Assembly: GCF_029633865.1 (NCBI RefSeq)
Contig: NC_079213.1
Coordinates: forward strand, 92,328,995-92,392,994
Source: Lampris incognitus
Lineage: Eukaryota; Chordata; Actinopteri; Lampriformes; Lampridae
Direction: 5' to 3'
DNA length: 64,000 nt
Shown: one piece after another, positions 36,565 through 48,700 of the stretch
How positions within the stretch are numbered: the first letter of the stretch is position 1
Layout of the letters: each line of letters opens with the position of its first letter
Position numbers and translations under genes: made by a program
Notes under the pieces: model-generated
What the model was told of the DNA's origin: nothing
Seen by the model: the letters and a program-made list of their open reading frames with translations, nothing else
Database searches by the model: none

Positions 36565-36951
36565 TAGGCAGCACAGTGGCGCAGTGGTTAGCGCGGTTGC
36601 TTCACAGCAAGAAGGTCTTGGGTTTGACCCCCGGGGTAGTCCAACCTTGGTGGGTCATCCCGGGTCGTCCTCTGTGTGGAGTTTGCATGTTCCCCTGGTG
36701 TCAGCAGGGGTTTCTGCTGGGTGCTCCGGTTTCCTCCCACAGTCCAAAGACATGTAGGTCAGGTGAATCAGCCGTACTAAACTGTCCCTAGGTGTGTGTG
36801 TGTGTGTGTGTGTGGGCGGGCCCTGTGATAGCCTGGCAGCTTGTCCAGGGTGTCTCCCCGCCTGCCGCCCAATGAATGCTGGAATAGGCTCCAGCATCCC
36901 TGAGAGCAGGATAAGCAGTTAAGATAATGGATGGGTGGATGGATGGATTAA
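36565..36951 (+). repeat. SINE type B, nearly complete
   Basis: Plus-orientation copy: A-box-like TGGCGCAGTGGTTAGC, GGTTTGACCCC at the B-box position, GTCCAAAGACATGTAGGTCA, a short (TG)n, then AGGATAAGCAGTTAAGATAA and GGATGGATGG. Best reference copy in the window. Confidence 0.82.
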
Positions 36952-37794
36952 AAGCAATTAATGTGGGTGCCCCCCCCAGATGCCCCCCCCACACACACAA
37001 ACATATTTCCTCTATGTGCCAACTTCCTACAAGCCAGTAAAAGTGATGTGGATTTTGGGTAGACGTTGTTTATCTTGCGCCTGCTGTAAAGCTGTTTGTG
37101 AATAGGAAACATCCTGTCAAAAGCAGATGTGAACACTCGATACTAATCCACTCGGCATGGAAATCAGAAAAGCTGACCACATAGGAGAACCGAAGGCTTC
37201 GTTTCCAAAACAGTAGCCTGTATCTAGAATGTACTATATGTTCATTCAAAGTAAAAGGAAAAGAAAAAAAATCCATTCCTCATTCGATGTTTCTAACATT
37301 TAGAGTTATTTCAGTCTCTCAGACTCTGTTATTTTTGGTAGGTATTTTATCAAATTTACCATGTTTTGTTTTAACATTATGTAGCATTTTTTTTGATAAA
37401 GTAAGCATCTTTTTTTTCCATAAGGTGTACATTCAAGTTTTGAGTATCATGAGAACATTCACCGAGTTTTGTTCTGGGCTATCTAGCTGCTTTTAAACGT
37501 GTCTGTCAATAAGAGGTACCTGTCTGTCCTGTGATGCTGCTGGTCCATTCCTACAATCATACATTTTGACAACAGGCAATTCTAAATGTCAGCCTGGCCT
37601 ATGATCCGATATCTCCATATGAAATCTCAGGTGTGTGAAGAACTGACCTCAGTTCAACAACCCTCTCCTTATCTCCAATCACTTCACACTTCTTGAAACC
37701 TTTTTTTTTTTTGCACTTTACAGTTTTTCATTCATTTCTAATACACAAATGACAAACACTACAGGGCATCCTTACCTTTTTCCTTCTCTTTTTC

Positions 37795-37935
37795 TCTCTC
37801 CCCCCTTTGGAAGTTGAAGACGCGGCGTGCCCTCGGCCGGCGGAGGGAAGGTGTGGAGGCCGGCTGGAGTGGGCTCCTCCTGCTCCGTTCTCTTGACAGA
37901 GGAGCAGCCGGGATGCTTTCCTTTGAAAGTAATGA
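37795..37935 (-). promoter_or_regulatory. GC-rich block, possible distal kcnn1 promoter or 5' exon
   Basis: A short GC- and CpG-rich island (GACGCGGCGTGCCCTCGGCC) in AT-rich surroundings, about 3.6 kb upstream of the kcnn1 ATG. No other gene starts nearby. Tentative; no splice donor was proven. 36952-37794 and 37936-38414 show nothing else. Confidence 0.25.
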
Positions 37936-38414
37936 TTACAATTCAACGTGAAGAAAGAAGGGGCAGCTGCTGGTCATCTAAAAGAGCTGCTATGCAAATG
38001 GCACCGGGGGAAGGGCTGTAGGGAGAACAGAGGAACAACATAAGAAGAAAAAAAAAACATCTTGTGTGACAGTGGCCCAGAGTATTAAGGCGCAACATCA
38101 GACATATTACCTCAAAGGGACGTGGACTGATTGGTTGGTGGGGATAAAAAAAAAAAAGGATACCGTCCACAATGTAGAGTGGTAAATAAGAGGTCAGGTG
38201 AGGTGAACTTGTCGTTGATGCTCTGTAGTTCAAAAGCCTTCCAGGAACCTCTTATCTCATCCGCCACAAGGCTGGCTGGACTAAAGTGTATGTCCCCTTT
38301 TATTTAATACATCCAGGTGTGAATACAAACCAATTTAACATGAAGCTTTAATGTATCTCAACAAAAATCTATCACTGTCAACCTAAATATGGCCTCTACA
38401 GGAGCCATTTTGTC

Positions 38415-38882
38415 ATACGCCGATCAGCCAAAACATTAAAACCACTGACAGTTAAGTGAATAACATTAATTATCTCGATTCAGTGGCACCTGTCAAGGGG
38501 TGGGATATATTAGGCAGCAAGTGAACAGTCAGTTCTTCAAGTTGATGTGTTGGGAGCAGGAAAAACAGGCAAGCATAAGGATCTGAGCGACTTTGACAAG
38601 GGCCAAATTGTGATGGCTAGACGACTGGGTCAGAGCATCTCCAAAACGGCAATCCAATCAAGCATCTGTGGGATGTGCTGAAAAACAAGTCCAAAGTATG
38701 GAGGCCCCACATCGTAATTTGCAGAACCTAAAGGATCTGCTGCTAACATCTTGGTACCAAATACCAGAGGACATCTTCAGAGGTCTTGTGGAGTCCATGC
38801 ATCGACGGGTCAGAGCTGTTTTGGTGGCACGAAGGGGACCTATAAAATATTAAGCAGGGGTTTTTAATGTTTTGGCTAATTG
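38415..38882 (+). mobile_element. Internally deleted Tc1 element (family 1)
   Basis: Left terminal repeat GATCAGCCAAAACATTAAAA and a diverged right counterpart (TTTTTAATGTTTTGGCTAAT). The transposase N-terminal coding (FDKGQIV-like, [11 protein letters not shown]) is joined directly to the C-terminal part beginning at the catalytic-Glu region ([13 protein letters not shown], shifted), so the catalytic core is deleted. MITE-like. Confidence 0.75.
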
Positions 38883-38909
38883 CTGTGTGTGTGTGTGTGT
38901 GTGTGTGTA
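38883..38909 (+). repeat. (TG)n between two Tc1 elements
   Basis: About 12 TG units joining the right end of Tc1 family 1 to the TA target of Tc1 family 2. Confidence 0.85.
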
Positions 38910-40132
38910 CACTCACCGGCCACTTTATTAGGCACACCTGTCCAACTGCTCGTTAACGCAAATTTCTAATCAGCCAATCACATGGCAGCAACTCAATGCA
39001 TTTAGGGATGTAGACATGGTCAAGACGATCTGCTGCTGTTCAAACCGAGCATCAGAATGGGGAAGAAAGGTGATTTAAGTGACTTTGAACGTGGCATGGT
39101 TGTTGGTGCCAGACGGGCTGGTCTGAGTATTTCAGAAACTGCTGATCTACTGGGATTTTCACGCACAACCATCTCTAGGGTTTACAGAGAATGGTCCGAA
39201 AAAGAGAAAATATCCAGTGAGCGGCAGTTCTGTGGGCGAAAATGCCTTGTTGATGCCAGAGGTCAGAGGAGAATGGCCAGACTGGTTCGAGCTGATAGAA
39301 AGGCAACAGTAACTCAAATAACCACTCATTACAACCGAGGTATGCAGAAGAGCATCTCTGAATGCACAACACATCGAACCTTGAGGCAGATGGGCTACAG
39401 CAGCAGAAGACCACACCGGGTGCCACTCCTGTCAGCTAAGAACAGGAAACTGAGGCTACAATTCGCACAGGCTCACCAAAATTGGACAGCAGAAGATTGG
39501 AAAAAAGTTGCCTGGTCTGATGAGTCTCGATTTCTGCTGCGACATTCGGATGGTGGGGTCAGAATTTGGCGTCAACAACATGAAAGCATGGATCCATCCT
39601 GCCTTGTATCAACGGTTCAGGCTGCTGGTGGTGGTGGTGTAATGGTGTGGGGGAGATTTTCTTGGCACACTTTGGGCCCCTTAGTACCAACTGAGCATCG
39701 TGTCAACGCCACAGCCTACCTGAGTATTGTTGCTGACCATGTCCATCCCTTTATGACCACAGTGTTCCAATCTTCTGATGGCTACTTCCAGCAGGATAAC
39801 GCGCCATGTCATAAAGCTCGAATCATCTCAGACTGGTCTCTTGAACATGACAATGAGTTCACTGTACTCAAATGGCCTCCACAGTCACCAGATCTCAATC
39901 CAATAGAGCACCTTTGGGATGTGGTGGACCGGGAGATTCGCATCATGGATGTGCAGCCGACAAATCTGCAGCAACTGCGTGATGCTATCATGTCAATATG
40001 GACCAAACTCTCTGAGGAATGTTTCCAGTACCTTGTTGAATCTATGCCACGAAGGATTAAGGCAGTTCTGAAGGCAAAAGGGGGTCCAACCTGGTACTAG
40101 CAAGGTGTACCTAATAAAGTGGCCAGTGAGTG
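38910..40132 (+). mobile_element. Complete Tc1-like transposon (family 2), short terminal repeats
   Basis: The 30-bp termini (CACTCACCGGCCACTTTATT at left, its near inverse at right) differ at 2 positions. TA is present at 38908-38909 and 40133-40134. Total 1,223 bp around one intact transposase ORF. Confidence 0.93.
39057..40100 (+). CDS. Tc1-like DD34E transposase, intact ORF (family 2)
   Basis: 347 codons, ATG to TAG, no breaks. N-terminal paired-like helix-turn-helix ([36 protein letters not shown]), then the catalytic DDE core: Asp in WSDESRF, Asp in [10 protein letters not shown], Glu in LNPIEHLWD with the 34-residue spacing typical of Tc1. Such enzymes cut and paste at TA. Length matches the family norm (about 340). 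An open frame plus nearly matching ends makes this a candidate for recent activity. Lies between kcnn1 and ccdc124. Confidence 0.93.
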   Translation: MGKKGDLSDFERGMVVGARRAGLSISETADLLGFSRTTISRVYREWSEKEKISSERQFCGRKCLVDARGQRRMARLVRADRKATVTQITTHYNRGMQKSISECTTHRTLRQMGYSSRRPHRVPLLSAKNRKLRLQFAQAHQNWTAEDWKKVAWSDESRFLLRHSDGGVRIWRQQHESMDPSCLVSTVQAAGGGGVMVWGRFSWHTLGPLVPTEHRVNATAYLSIVADHVHPFMTTVFQSSDGYFQQDNAPCHKARIISDWSLEHDNEFTVLKWPPQSPDLNPIEHLWDVVDREIRIMDVQPTNLQQLRDAIMSIWTKLSEECFQYLVESMPRRIKAVLKAKGGPTWY

Positions 40133-40146
40133 TATGTGTATATATA

Positions 40147-41761
40147 CACTACCGTTCAAACGTTTGGGATCACATTGAAATGTCCATATTTTTGAAGGAA
40201 AAGCACTGTACTGTTCAATGAAGATAACTTTAAACTAGTCTTAACTTTAAAGAAATACACTCTATACATTGCTAATGTGGTAAATGACTATTCTAGCTGC
40301 AAATGTCTGGTTTTTGGTGCAATATCTACATAGGTGTATAGAGGCCCATTTCAAGCAACTATCACTCCAGTGTTCTAATGGTACAATGTGTTTGCTCATT
40401 GGCTCAGAAGGCTAATTGATGATTAGAAAACCCTTGTGCAATCATGTTCACACATCCGAAAACAGTTTAGCTCGTTACAGAAGCTACAAAACTGACCTTC
40501 CTTTGAGCAGATTGAGCTTCTGGAGCATCACATTTGTGGGGTCAATTAAACGCTCAAATTGGCCAGAAAAAGAGAACTTTCATCTGAAACTCGACAGTCT
40601 ATTCTTGTTCTTAGAAATGAAGGCTATTCCATGCGAGAAATTGCTAAGAAATTGAAGATTTCCTACACGGGTGTGTACTACTCCCTTCAGAGGACAGCAC
40701 AAACAGGCTCTAACCAGAGTAGAAAAAGAAGTGGGAGGCCGCGTTGCACAACTGAGCAAGAAGATAAGTACATTAGAGTCTCTAGTTTGAGAAACAGACG
40801 CCTCACAGGTCCCCAACTGGCATCTTCATTAAATAGTACCCGCAAAACACCAGTGTCAACATCTACAGTGAAGAGGCGGCTGCGGGATTCTGGGCTTCAG
40901 GGCAGAGTGGCAAAGAAAAAGCCATATCTGAGACTGACCAATAAAAGAAAAAGATTAAGATGGGCAAAAGAACACAGACATTGGACAGAGGAAGACTGGA
41001 AAAAAGTGTTGTGGACGGATGAATCCAAGTTTGAGGTGTTTGGATCACAAAGAAGAACGTTTGTGAGACGCAGAACAAATGAAAAGATGCTGGAAGAATG
41101 CCTGACGCCATCTGTTAAGCATGGTGGAGGTAATGTGATGGTCTGGGGTTGCTTTGGTGCTGGTAAGGTGGGAGATTTGTACAGGGTAAAAGGGATTCTG
41201 AATAAGGAAGGCTATCACTCCATTTTGCAACGCCATGCCATACCCAGTGGACAGCGCTTGATTGGAGCCAATTTCATCCTACAACAGGACAATGACCCTA
41301 AACACACCTCCAAATTGTGCAAGAACTATTTAGAGCAGAAGCAGGCAGCTGGTATTCTATCGGTAATGGAGTGGCCAGCGCAGTCACCAGATCTGAACCC
41401 CATTGAGCTGTTGTGGGAGCAGCTTGACCGTATGGTACGCAAGAAGTGCCCATCCAACCAATCCAACTTGTGGGAGCTGCTTCTGGAAGCGTGGGGTGCA
41501 ATTTCTCCAGATTACCTCAACAAATTAACAGCTAGAATGCCAAAGGTCTGCAATGCTGTAATTGCTGCAAATGGAGGATTCTTTGACGAAAGCAAAGTTT
41601 GATGTAAAAAAAATCTTATTTCAAATACAAATCATTATTTCTAACCTTGTCAATGTCTTGACTCTATTTTCTATTCATTTCACAACATATGGTGGTGAAT
41701 AAGTGTGACTTTTCATGGAAAACACAAAATTGTTTGGGTGATCCCAAACTTTTGAACGGTA

Positions 41762-41764
<3 letters not shown>
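40147..41764 (+). mobile_element. Complete Tc1-like transposon (family 3), 1.6 kb
   Basis: Ends CACTACCGTTCAAACGTTTG at left and the inverse of CACTACCGTTCAAAAGTTTG at right. TA at 40145-40146 and 41765-41766. Typical 1,618-bp Tc1 layout. It is the parent type of the palindromic derivative at 62526-63721. Confidence 0.94.
40559..41602 (+). pseudogene. Tc1-like transposase (family 3), full frame but start codon ATG changed to TTG
   Basis: 347 open codons with helix-turn-helix ([20 protein letters not shown]), GRPR hook, and DDE core: WTDESKF, QQDNDPKHTS, LNPIELLWE. The expected initiator is TTG at 40559-40561, whereas the related copy at 62905 has ATG. The next in-frame Met is about residue 25, inside the first helix-turn-helix, so a normal product is unlikely. 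Otherwise unbroken, so the loss is recent or a single event. Confidence 0.88.

Positions 41765-41806
<42 letters not shown>
41765..41806. repeat. (TA)n microsatellite at the transposon target
   Basis: About 21 TA units immediately right of the Tc1 family 3 terminus. It starts as the target TA itself. Confidence 0.9.
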
Positions 41807-41807
<1 letters not shown>

Positions 41808-41879
41808 CTGCGAAATTATAAAACAAAACCCACAAGTCCATTATCGCATTGTTATTTTGATAAAGTCATAGGCCACCAA

Positions 41880-42660
41880 CTACCTTTTCTTTTTCAGAAG
41901 TAGCATAATTTGTTGTTGCCTTTTTCTGTCAATCATCTCCTAAGAGCAGGAGCCACTTGATTCACACGGTGGATATCTCATATAGGAACAGGACCTTTTA
42001 AAATATTCAGATTTAAGCAAACTGAGAGTCAGATACTACATTTCACAACTGGGACTGTGAACAGGAGCAGAAACAATCCTCTCCCATGCAGCTCCACTCA
42101 GCGCCATACAGCGTCTCTGGAAGATACAGAAAATGTGTTTTGTTTTCTGCTATTTAGGTAAGAAGTTTGCTTTTCAAATAACATCTAAGTAATGCAGAAG
42201 CAGCTGAAGCCTCACACAATTTAGAAAATATAATAACCCGCGTCACTGATCTCACAGCTTTCTTCTTTTTTGTATATAAAGAATATATCAAAGATCACAG
42301 GTGCTTAACGGCGGTGTTTACTAGCCGTGGCAGGAAATCTGAAGGGTTTGAAATGTAAATGAACCTGTTGTTAAATTGGCCTCAGATGTTGTTGAGACTG
42401 TTGTTGCATCCAGTTATAAAGAGGGAGTGACTGTTTCAACAGCTTTCAATTTTGAAATAAGGGAGGGAAGCATGAACTCTACCTAGTATAACCAATGTTA
42501 CGGTTGGGCCACACACATGACCACACACAATTACAAAACCGTCTTCAGAACTGTACTTTTTCATGTTTCATTTAATTGAACGAAACTTACCATGTGATTC
42601 GTAATTAGTCTCTTAATAACTACATCATATATTATGCGATTATATCATGTAATACCGAAT
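41880..42660. other. Intergenic, no feature seen
   Basis: AT-rich DNA between the Tc1 cluster and an RTE tail. No gene, exon or classed repeat is supported. Confidence 0.4.
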
Positions 42661-42664
42661 CACT

Positions 42665-42880
42665 TAATCTACTGCTACTACTAGTACCACTACTTTTGGC
42701 GGCTCCCGTTAGGGGTCGCCACAGTGGATCATCTGTTTCCATCTCTTCCTGTCCTCTGCATCTTCCTCTGTCACGCAAGCCACCTGCATGTCCTCTCTCA
42801 CCACATCCATAAACCTCCTCTTTGGCCTTCCTCTTTTCCTCTTCCCTGGCAGCTCCATATTCAGCATCCTCCACCCAAAA
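42665..42880 (-). mobile_element. RTE LINE 3' end
   Basis: Reverse complement reads MLNMELPGKRKR-like, then RPKRRFMDVVRED and a tail GGCGACCCCTAACGGGAGCC. Only the last 215 bp are present, typical 5' truncation. Confidence 0.78.
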
Positions 42881-43109
42881 GATACTGGATCACTTAATAC
42901 TGTGACTAAAGCCTAGGATGTGATTTTAATGTGAATGGAGCTCATTTCTTATTAAGTTGGCTGAATCCTGTCATATGTAGCAGCTGCCGCATGTATGGCA
43001 ATACTTGTTAAGACTATCAAAGTTGGGGCCATCATTCTTTGATAACAATGACGTTTTTTTAAAAATAATTTATCTTGTATCGCCTGTCAATATATTTGAT
43101 TGATCATTC

Positions 43110-43335
43110 AAGATTGAAGAGGGACTGCTCAGGTTGGACAGTTTGGAGACCAAGCAAGAGAGGCAAGAATGAGATGGCTTGGACATGTGTGGAGGAGAGA
43201 TGCTGGGTATATTGGGAGAAGGATGCTGAATATGCAGCTGCCAGGGAAGAGGAAAAGAGGAAGGCCAAAGAGGTTTATGGATGTGGAGAGGGGGACATGC
43301 AGGTGGCTGGTGCGACAGAGGAGCACATGTAAGTT
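43110..43335 (+). mobile_element. RTE LINE 3' end, opposite orientation
   Basis: GACTGCTCAGGTTGGACAGT, ARMRWLGHVWRRDAGYIGRR and MDVE(R)GTCRWL-type sequence match the end of the copy at 148-1545. It lies 230 bp from the inverted copy at 42665. Confidence 0.78.
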
Positions 43336-43339
43336 TATT

Positions 43340-45530
43340 ATTTCTGGTGCATGTTACCACCTGTGTGGTTATATACTTGGCTGGCTTGACTTAACTTTAT
43401 CAGGCCTTGGACCCGTGACATTCAGAGCAGGAACAACAGGACACATCTAAGGTGTTGCTTTTGACATATTTCTGTTTGCTAGGTTATATATTTTCTCATG
43501 CATTGTTGGACAAGATGCTTGGAGAATGTATAAATATAAAGCAGGCCTCAAGGTTTTTAGCGTGCACTAGAATACTTTGTTGTTGTGGTAAGAAACAAAA
43601 ATTATCAACATGAAAGTGATTAAATTATGCTTCATTTATGTACAGGGGAGCTAATCCTGTATCACAGATTTGATCTCGGCTCAACTTGATTTCACAAATA
43701 TAAAAGGCAATCTTGTTTCACTTATGAATAGGTCTGAACTTCCAATTTCCTAACAAAAATGTGGTTAGGTGCAATTTTACAAATTAAAAGATGGGCAAGA
43801 GAATTTGTGTAGCTGTACGCATCAACTGAATCCATGGTCACACTCTCTAACTGGCATCAGGCAAACTTACAAAGACCGCAGGCTGCTGGCTCAGCAGACC
43901 AGCGTGTGAATGTTGCTGTGTTGTAGAAAACCTTTGTGCCCAACAGCAACACTCAACACCATCTCAGTCCATATCAATATTTATAGGATGCAATTGCACC
44001 ACTGACAATCCCTGCAGTTGTGCTGAATCAAAACCTCTTGCACCCACACTCAGGAATATTGGGTGACTGACACAAACTGTGTGAGCAGTGACTTTCTTTG
44101 AGACAACTTATTGGGCAGCCTTTATGTTATTTTCATTGAATCCCAAAATAGCAGAGTTATGTCTCATCTAGGCTCAGGCGCAAGTCATTGTAGGAAGCTT
44201 TTTGCTGTTCATGACTGATAACATGGAAGTGTGTAAATGCGAAGTTCCAACAACATGCTGCAATTGACCATATCACGCTCCCTCAAATCTAACTGGTAGC
44301 AAGTACAACTGTTACTATCGACGAACATGTCAGGAAACTTAGTCTTTCCATCAACAGCACCAGGTAAAAACACTTTTACCATTCCAAACAAACCTATTAC
44401 TCGTACACATTATTTGCCAGCATGGGGCTGTTGACTGGTTATCACTGTGACATTAACTGACTGATAGCGAATGATAATCATTGGACCCGTCAGTCACGTT
44501 TTTAAATGTCATGTTCAGGTTTTATTGGAAACTATGTGACCAAGTTTTACAATCAGTCATCCCCTGGGCGTGGCACCGCATCACTGAATATGATACCTTG
44601 AATTTGTGAATTATCATTATAAGACATGCATCTGGCAGCACGGCTAGTGAGGAGGTCAGCGCTCTGTGAAGGCTAACTGAGTCACTGTAAACTGAACTGC
44701 AGCCAGCGGGGGTCCTGATAGATTCACAGCAGCCGACTCAAGATTGACAGTGTAGAAACTCACATTTGCATTATCTGTATATAGCAACGATGTTACTTAA
44801 CTTGAATGAGTGAGCAAGTAGGAGTCCAGTGTCTTGCTCAGTGGCCCTACCGTAAATAGCTGATGACAAGAACAAGCTAGCAATTTATCATAAGAGGGTA
44901 ACCTGCCAAGCCACAATACCACAACTTTGATTAAAGGTGATGTCGTTCTTCAAATGGATCCTCAAGGAGTCAACAATCTTTGTCTGAAACACGCAACAGG
45001 GAATTGTAGGGGAAAGAAACCGAGTGAAAAAATAACAGATCGACTTCTTCACTTCAACTCATTCTTACCGATTCATCAGACTGCTTTCAATAAAGCAAAA
45101 AAAAACCCCTAGCTGGTTAGCTGCCAAAATGGGGGACAAGTGGTGAGCATCACCAGTATTGGCCAAAATTCAGAAATATTCAACTGGTGGCAACTCCCAA
45201 TATTAGAGTAAATTTGCTCCTTTATGACAGAATGGTGTCTCACGTCCACAAGCCTTCAACGTTCTGCAAACAGCTCTGCTCCGATTTCAGCAGTTGACTT
45301 AATTTTTTTTGGCTCTTGATGAATCTAAAAGATTGGCAGACCACTCAGTCTCACAACCAAAGGCAGAAGAATATGCTGACAATCAGGTTATGAACTGCAA
45401 TAAATTACTTTAATCTCAAAACATCTGGCTCCCACCTCCCATTAAGTGCCCCGAAATAAAAAAAGCAATGGAAAATAATATTCAATAAGATGCCTCATCA
45501 GAGGGTGCAAACACAGACATGGATGTCAGT
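43340..45530. other. Intergenic 5' side of kcnn1 / 3' side of ccdc124, nothing seen
   Basis: About 2.2 kb without a convincing ORF, exon or known repeat. Mixed composition with short open frames only. Confidence 0.4.
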
Positions 45531-45537
45531 TTTGACA

Positions 45538-45543
45538 TTTATT
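45538..45543 (-). terminator. Candidate ccdc124 polyadenylation signal
   Basis: TTTATT on the plus strand (AATAAA on the gene strand) about 210 bases past the ccdc124 stop codon. Confidence 0.45.
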
Positions 45544-45752
45544 GGGGGGGAAAAAAACCCTTGCTAAACCTGAACGGAAAACAAAGCAAAGTCCTCTTAG
45601 CATTGCAGAAATTCTTTCTGGTTTGGTGACGGTAAAGCATTTGTCACCGAATCTCATATATTTGGGTGAAATAACTGCATTTTCCATAGTTAGATCCAAA
45701 TATGCATAGGTGGATAGTTTTTAAACAGAGTTCCAGGTGGAAGGCAGGGCAT

Positions 45753-48700
45753 TCACTTGGCATTGTAGTTGAGAAAGCCCTGGTTCAAGGGGTTCTCCGG
45801 CGACTTTGTCCACTCCTTCTTCAGCAGCTGCTTGAGTTGCGACAACCTCATGTTGGGGTTCTCCTTTTTAAGGCGAGGCATGTTGACCTCCTCGAAGGCA
45901 GCAAATGCTGCTTTCATCCTGCGTTCTGGGTGCCGGTCCAGCTCCTCAGGCTCCATGCTAATACACACAATAGCAGGGTAAATGATGAGAAACACCGCAG
46001 GAAAACAGCTATTTACATCCAATGCTCACAGTGATTGTTGGATTGGACATATATTTACCGCAAACTTTCATTATAGTATACCAGCTAAATATAATTCTCA
46101 ATGTGGATCAGAACTTCTTCATGATGGCTGGCAGCGTGGTTGGTGGTATGACCGTACCTACAATCCCCAGTCAAAAATCAGCCAGTATCAGTCTGGCAGT
46201 GGGCGTTTATGTCCCAGTATGGGAAGTGGCATCACAAGCAGACCTCACAACACTTACACTTGCCATTTCCACACCAAATCAGTGTTAATTTTGAACCATT
46301 TAATTCTGCAGACAGGCCACACTTGGTTTTGTAGAAGACTAATAATTAGTTGGCTGTAGCTACAGCAGAGATTAGTATTTTGGACTTTTAAGTGTTTTGT
46401 ATCTAATCCTGTTATGATGCATGCAAATTTTCAATAGGCTTATTTTATATGCATACTACTGTAACCCCTCCACCCCAAATTCTGAATTACAATAATTTTC
46501 ATCAACAGGAACAGCAAATACATAGGAATCTGCCAACAGCATAAAGACATAACTAAAAGTTTTACGGTTCAGCCTTACAAGGGTAAATTCATATCCAGTG
46601 CAAGAGGACAAATGAATCATTACCTAAGCATAGTGATAGCATCTTCTATTGTTCTGGCCTCGACAGTGCCCTCATCAGGGATGATCCTGTTCACATTTTC
46701 TTCCAAGGGAGTCTCCAGGTTGCTCTTTTCTGAGTGAAAACAAGTTTAAAAGGATGATGGTAGGCTGGCTTTGTAGTAATACAGAATGTCCAATTTGGTC
46801 TCAGACTCAGTCTCGACCAACAGTCAACAGTACATTAACAACTGTAGTGCCTCTCAGCAAGGTAGTGAACATCTACTTTGCCAGATCTATTTTCCGCTGC
46901 TCTAATTAAAATCATCAGCTGAACACCTAAGTGTAAATGTAAGGTGGATGAATTTGCGAGCTATCCTTACATGCCTAGATTTATGGAATAAAGCTCATGA
47001 GTGCTGGAAGAAAAACTAAACAGAATGAAATTCATTGACATTTACACGGAAAAGATTTATTTTGTCCTCCCCATTTAAATATTTACGTTATATCCATTTC
47101 ACAGTATTGTGACACACCAATGGGAACTTCCATTCATCCATCCATTATCTTCACCGCTTATCCTGCTCTCAGGGTCACGGGGATGCTGGATCCTATTCCA
47201 GCAGTCATTGGGTGTCAGGCAGGCCGCCACCCCCCCATTCATTCATTCATTCATTCATTCATTCATTCATTCATTCATTCATTCATTCATTCATACCTAG
47301 GGACAATTTAGCATGACCGATTCACCTAACTTATATGTCTTTGGACTGTGGGAGGAAACCCACGCAGACATGGGGAGAACATGCAAAGTCCACACAGAGG
47401 ACGACCCGGGATGACCCACCAAGGTTGGACTACCCTGGGGATCGAACCCAGGACCTTCTTGCTGTGAGGCGACCGCGCTAACCACTGCACCACCGTGCCG
47501 CCTCCAAATTTAAGTTCCCAATGGGAACTTACATTTTCAAAAACAAATTCAAGGCTGTTAAGCTCTGAAAGCAAGTTTGTGAACTACTGTGATCCATTAC
47601 ATCTCAGATGTTATGAACTGTGTCAAAGGATTGGAGTTCCTTCGGGTAGCAGGCCCGATATACAGCGAACCATAGCCATCCCTTTATGTTGAGGTAACAC
47701 GCTTGTAATTAGCTGTACGTTATAATTACATTATATTATTACATTACATTACAGTCATTTAGCCGACGCTTTTATCCAAAGTGACTTACAATAAGTGCAT
47801 TTAACATATGAAATCAGGAGAACTACTAGTCATCAGAGGTCATAAGGGCACCTTCTCTCTAAACAAGCATCTAAGAGCAATACAAGTGCTAAAGAAAAAG
47901 CGCAAGACAGAGATTTTTTTTAAAATGACTCTAATCACTTAAGAGTACTAACAAAAATCAAATTGAAATATCAGGCAAGTTAAACCTGCCACTTTAAAGT
48001 AGCTAATACGTGTTTTGTTATCTTATTATGGAGATCTGATAATATAACTCAAGCCACAGTCTAGACTGGTGCTTGTGCAAAGATGAAATACTTAGCTTGC
48101 CAAGTTGGATGTTAACATAAACACAGTCAAATTGTATCTTACCTCAAAATATAGAAACAAAGCTGACATTTGATCACAAGTGTTTGAGAAGTGATAGACA
48201 ATAAAGTCGATCAGTATGAAAAACACATGGCATATGTATCTCCCTACATAGTTGCTTATCACTACTCTAGCCAACACACAAGACGAGTCCCGCTGTGTCA
48301 GGGCATCTACAACCTGAGCTCTACCTTTCGGTTTGGGCTGCTGTTGTTGCTCAACATGAAGTGTCTCCTCAATTTGGGCACGGGTCACCTTGCCCCCAGA
48401 GGTGGCTTCCTTGGTAGATCTGCCCTTCAGCCTAGCATTCTCCTCCTCTAGCAGTCGCTGGTTTTCCTTCTTCCTCTCCAAGGCCTCCAGTCGCTTCTTC
48501 TCCTTGTCATCCTGCAAAGGCCAGAGAGCAGAGTTGTGCCACGTTTACAGGTATTTGCTGAGGTTATATGACGTGCTGAAATAGTAAAGTAGCTGAGTCA
48601 TCTGCCTCTGAAACCACATGTGTGTCAACAAGACCAAATCCTGCCAGAGCTTTTAACTCTTAACTAAAGGCACCCACACACTGTGCAATTTTGGCTGTCT

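Noticed and set aside
37827-38021. 64-codon ORF in a GC-rich patch
   Set aside because: No similarity recognised and no supporting splice or poly(A) context; kept only as a possible kcnn1 upstream region.
47233-47294. Regular short repeats resembling a CRISPR array
   Set aside because: A plain tetranucleotide microsatellite without spacers; the genome is eukaryotic.
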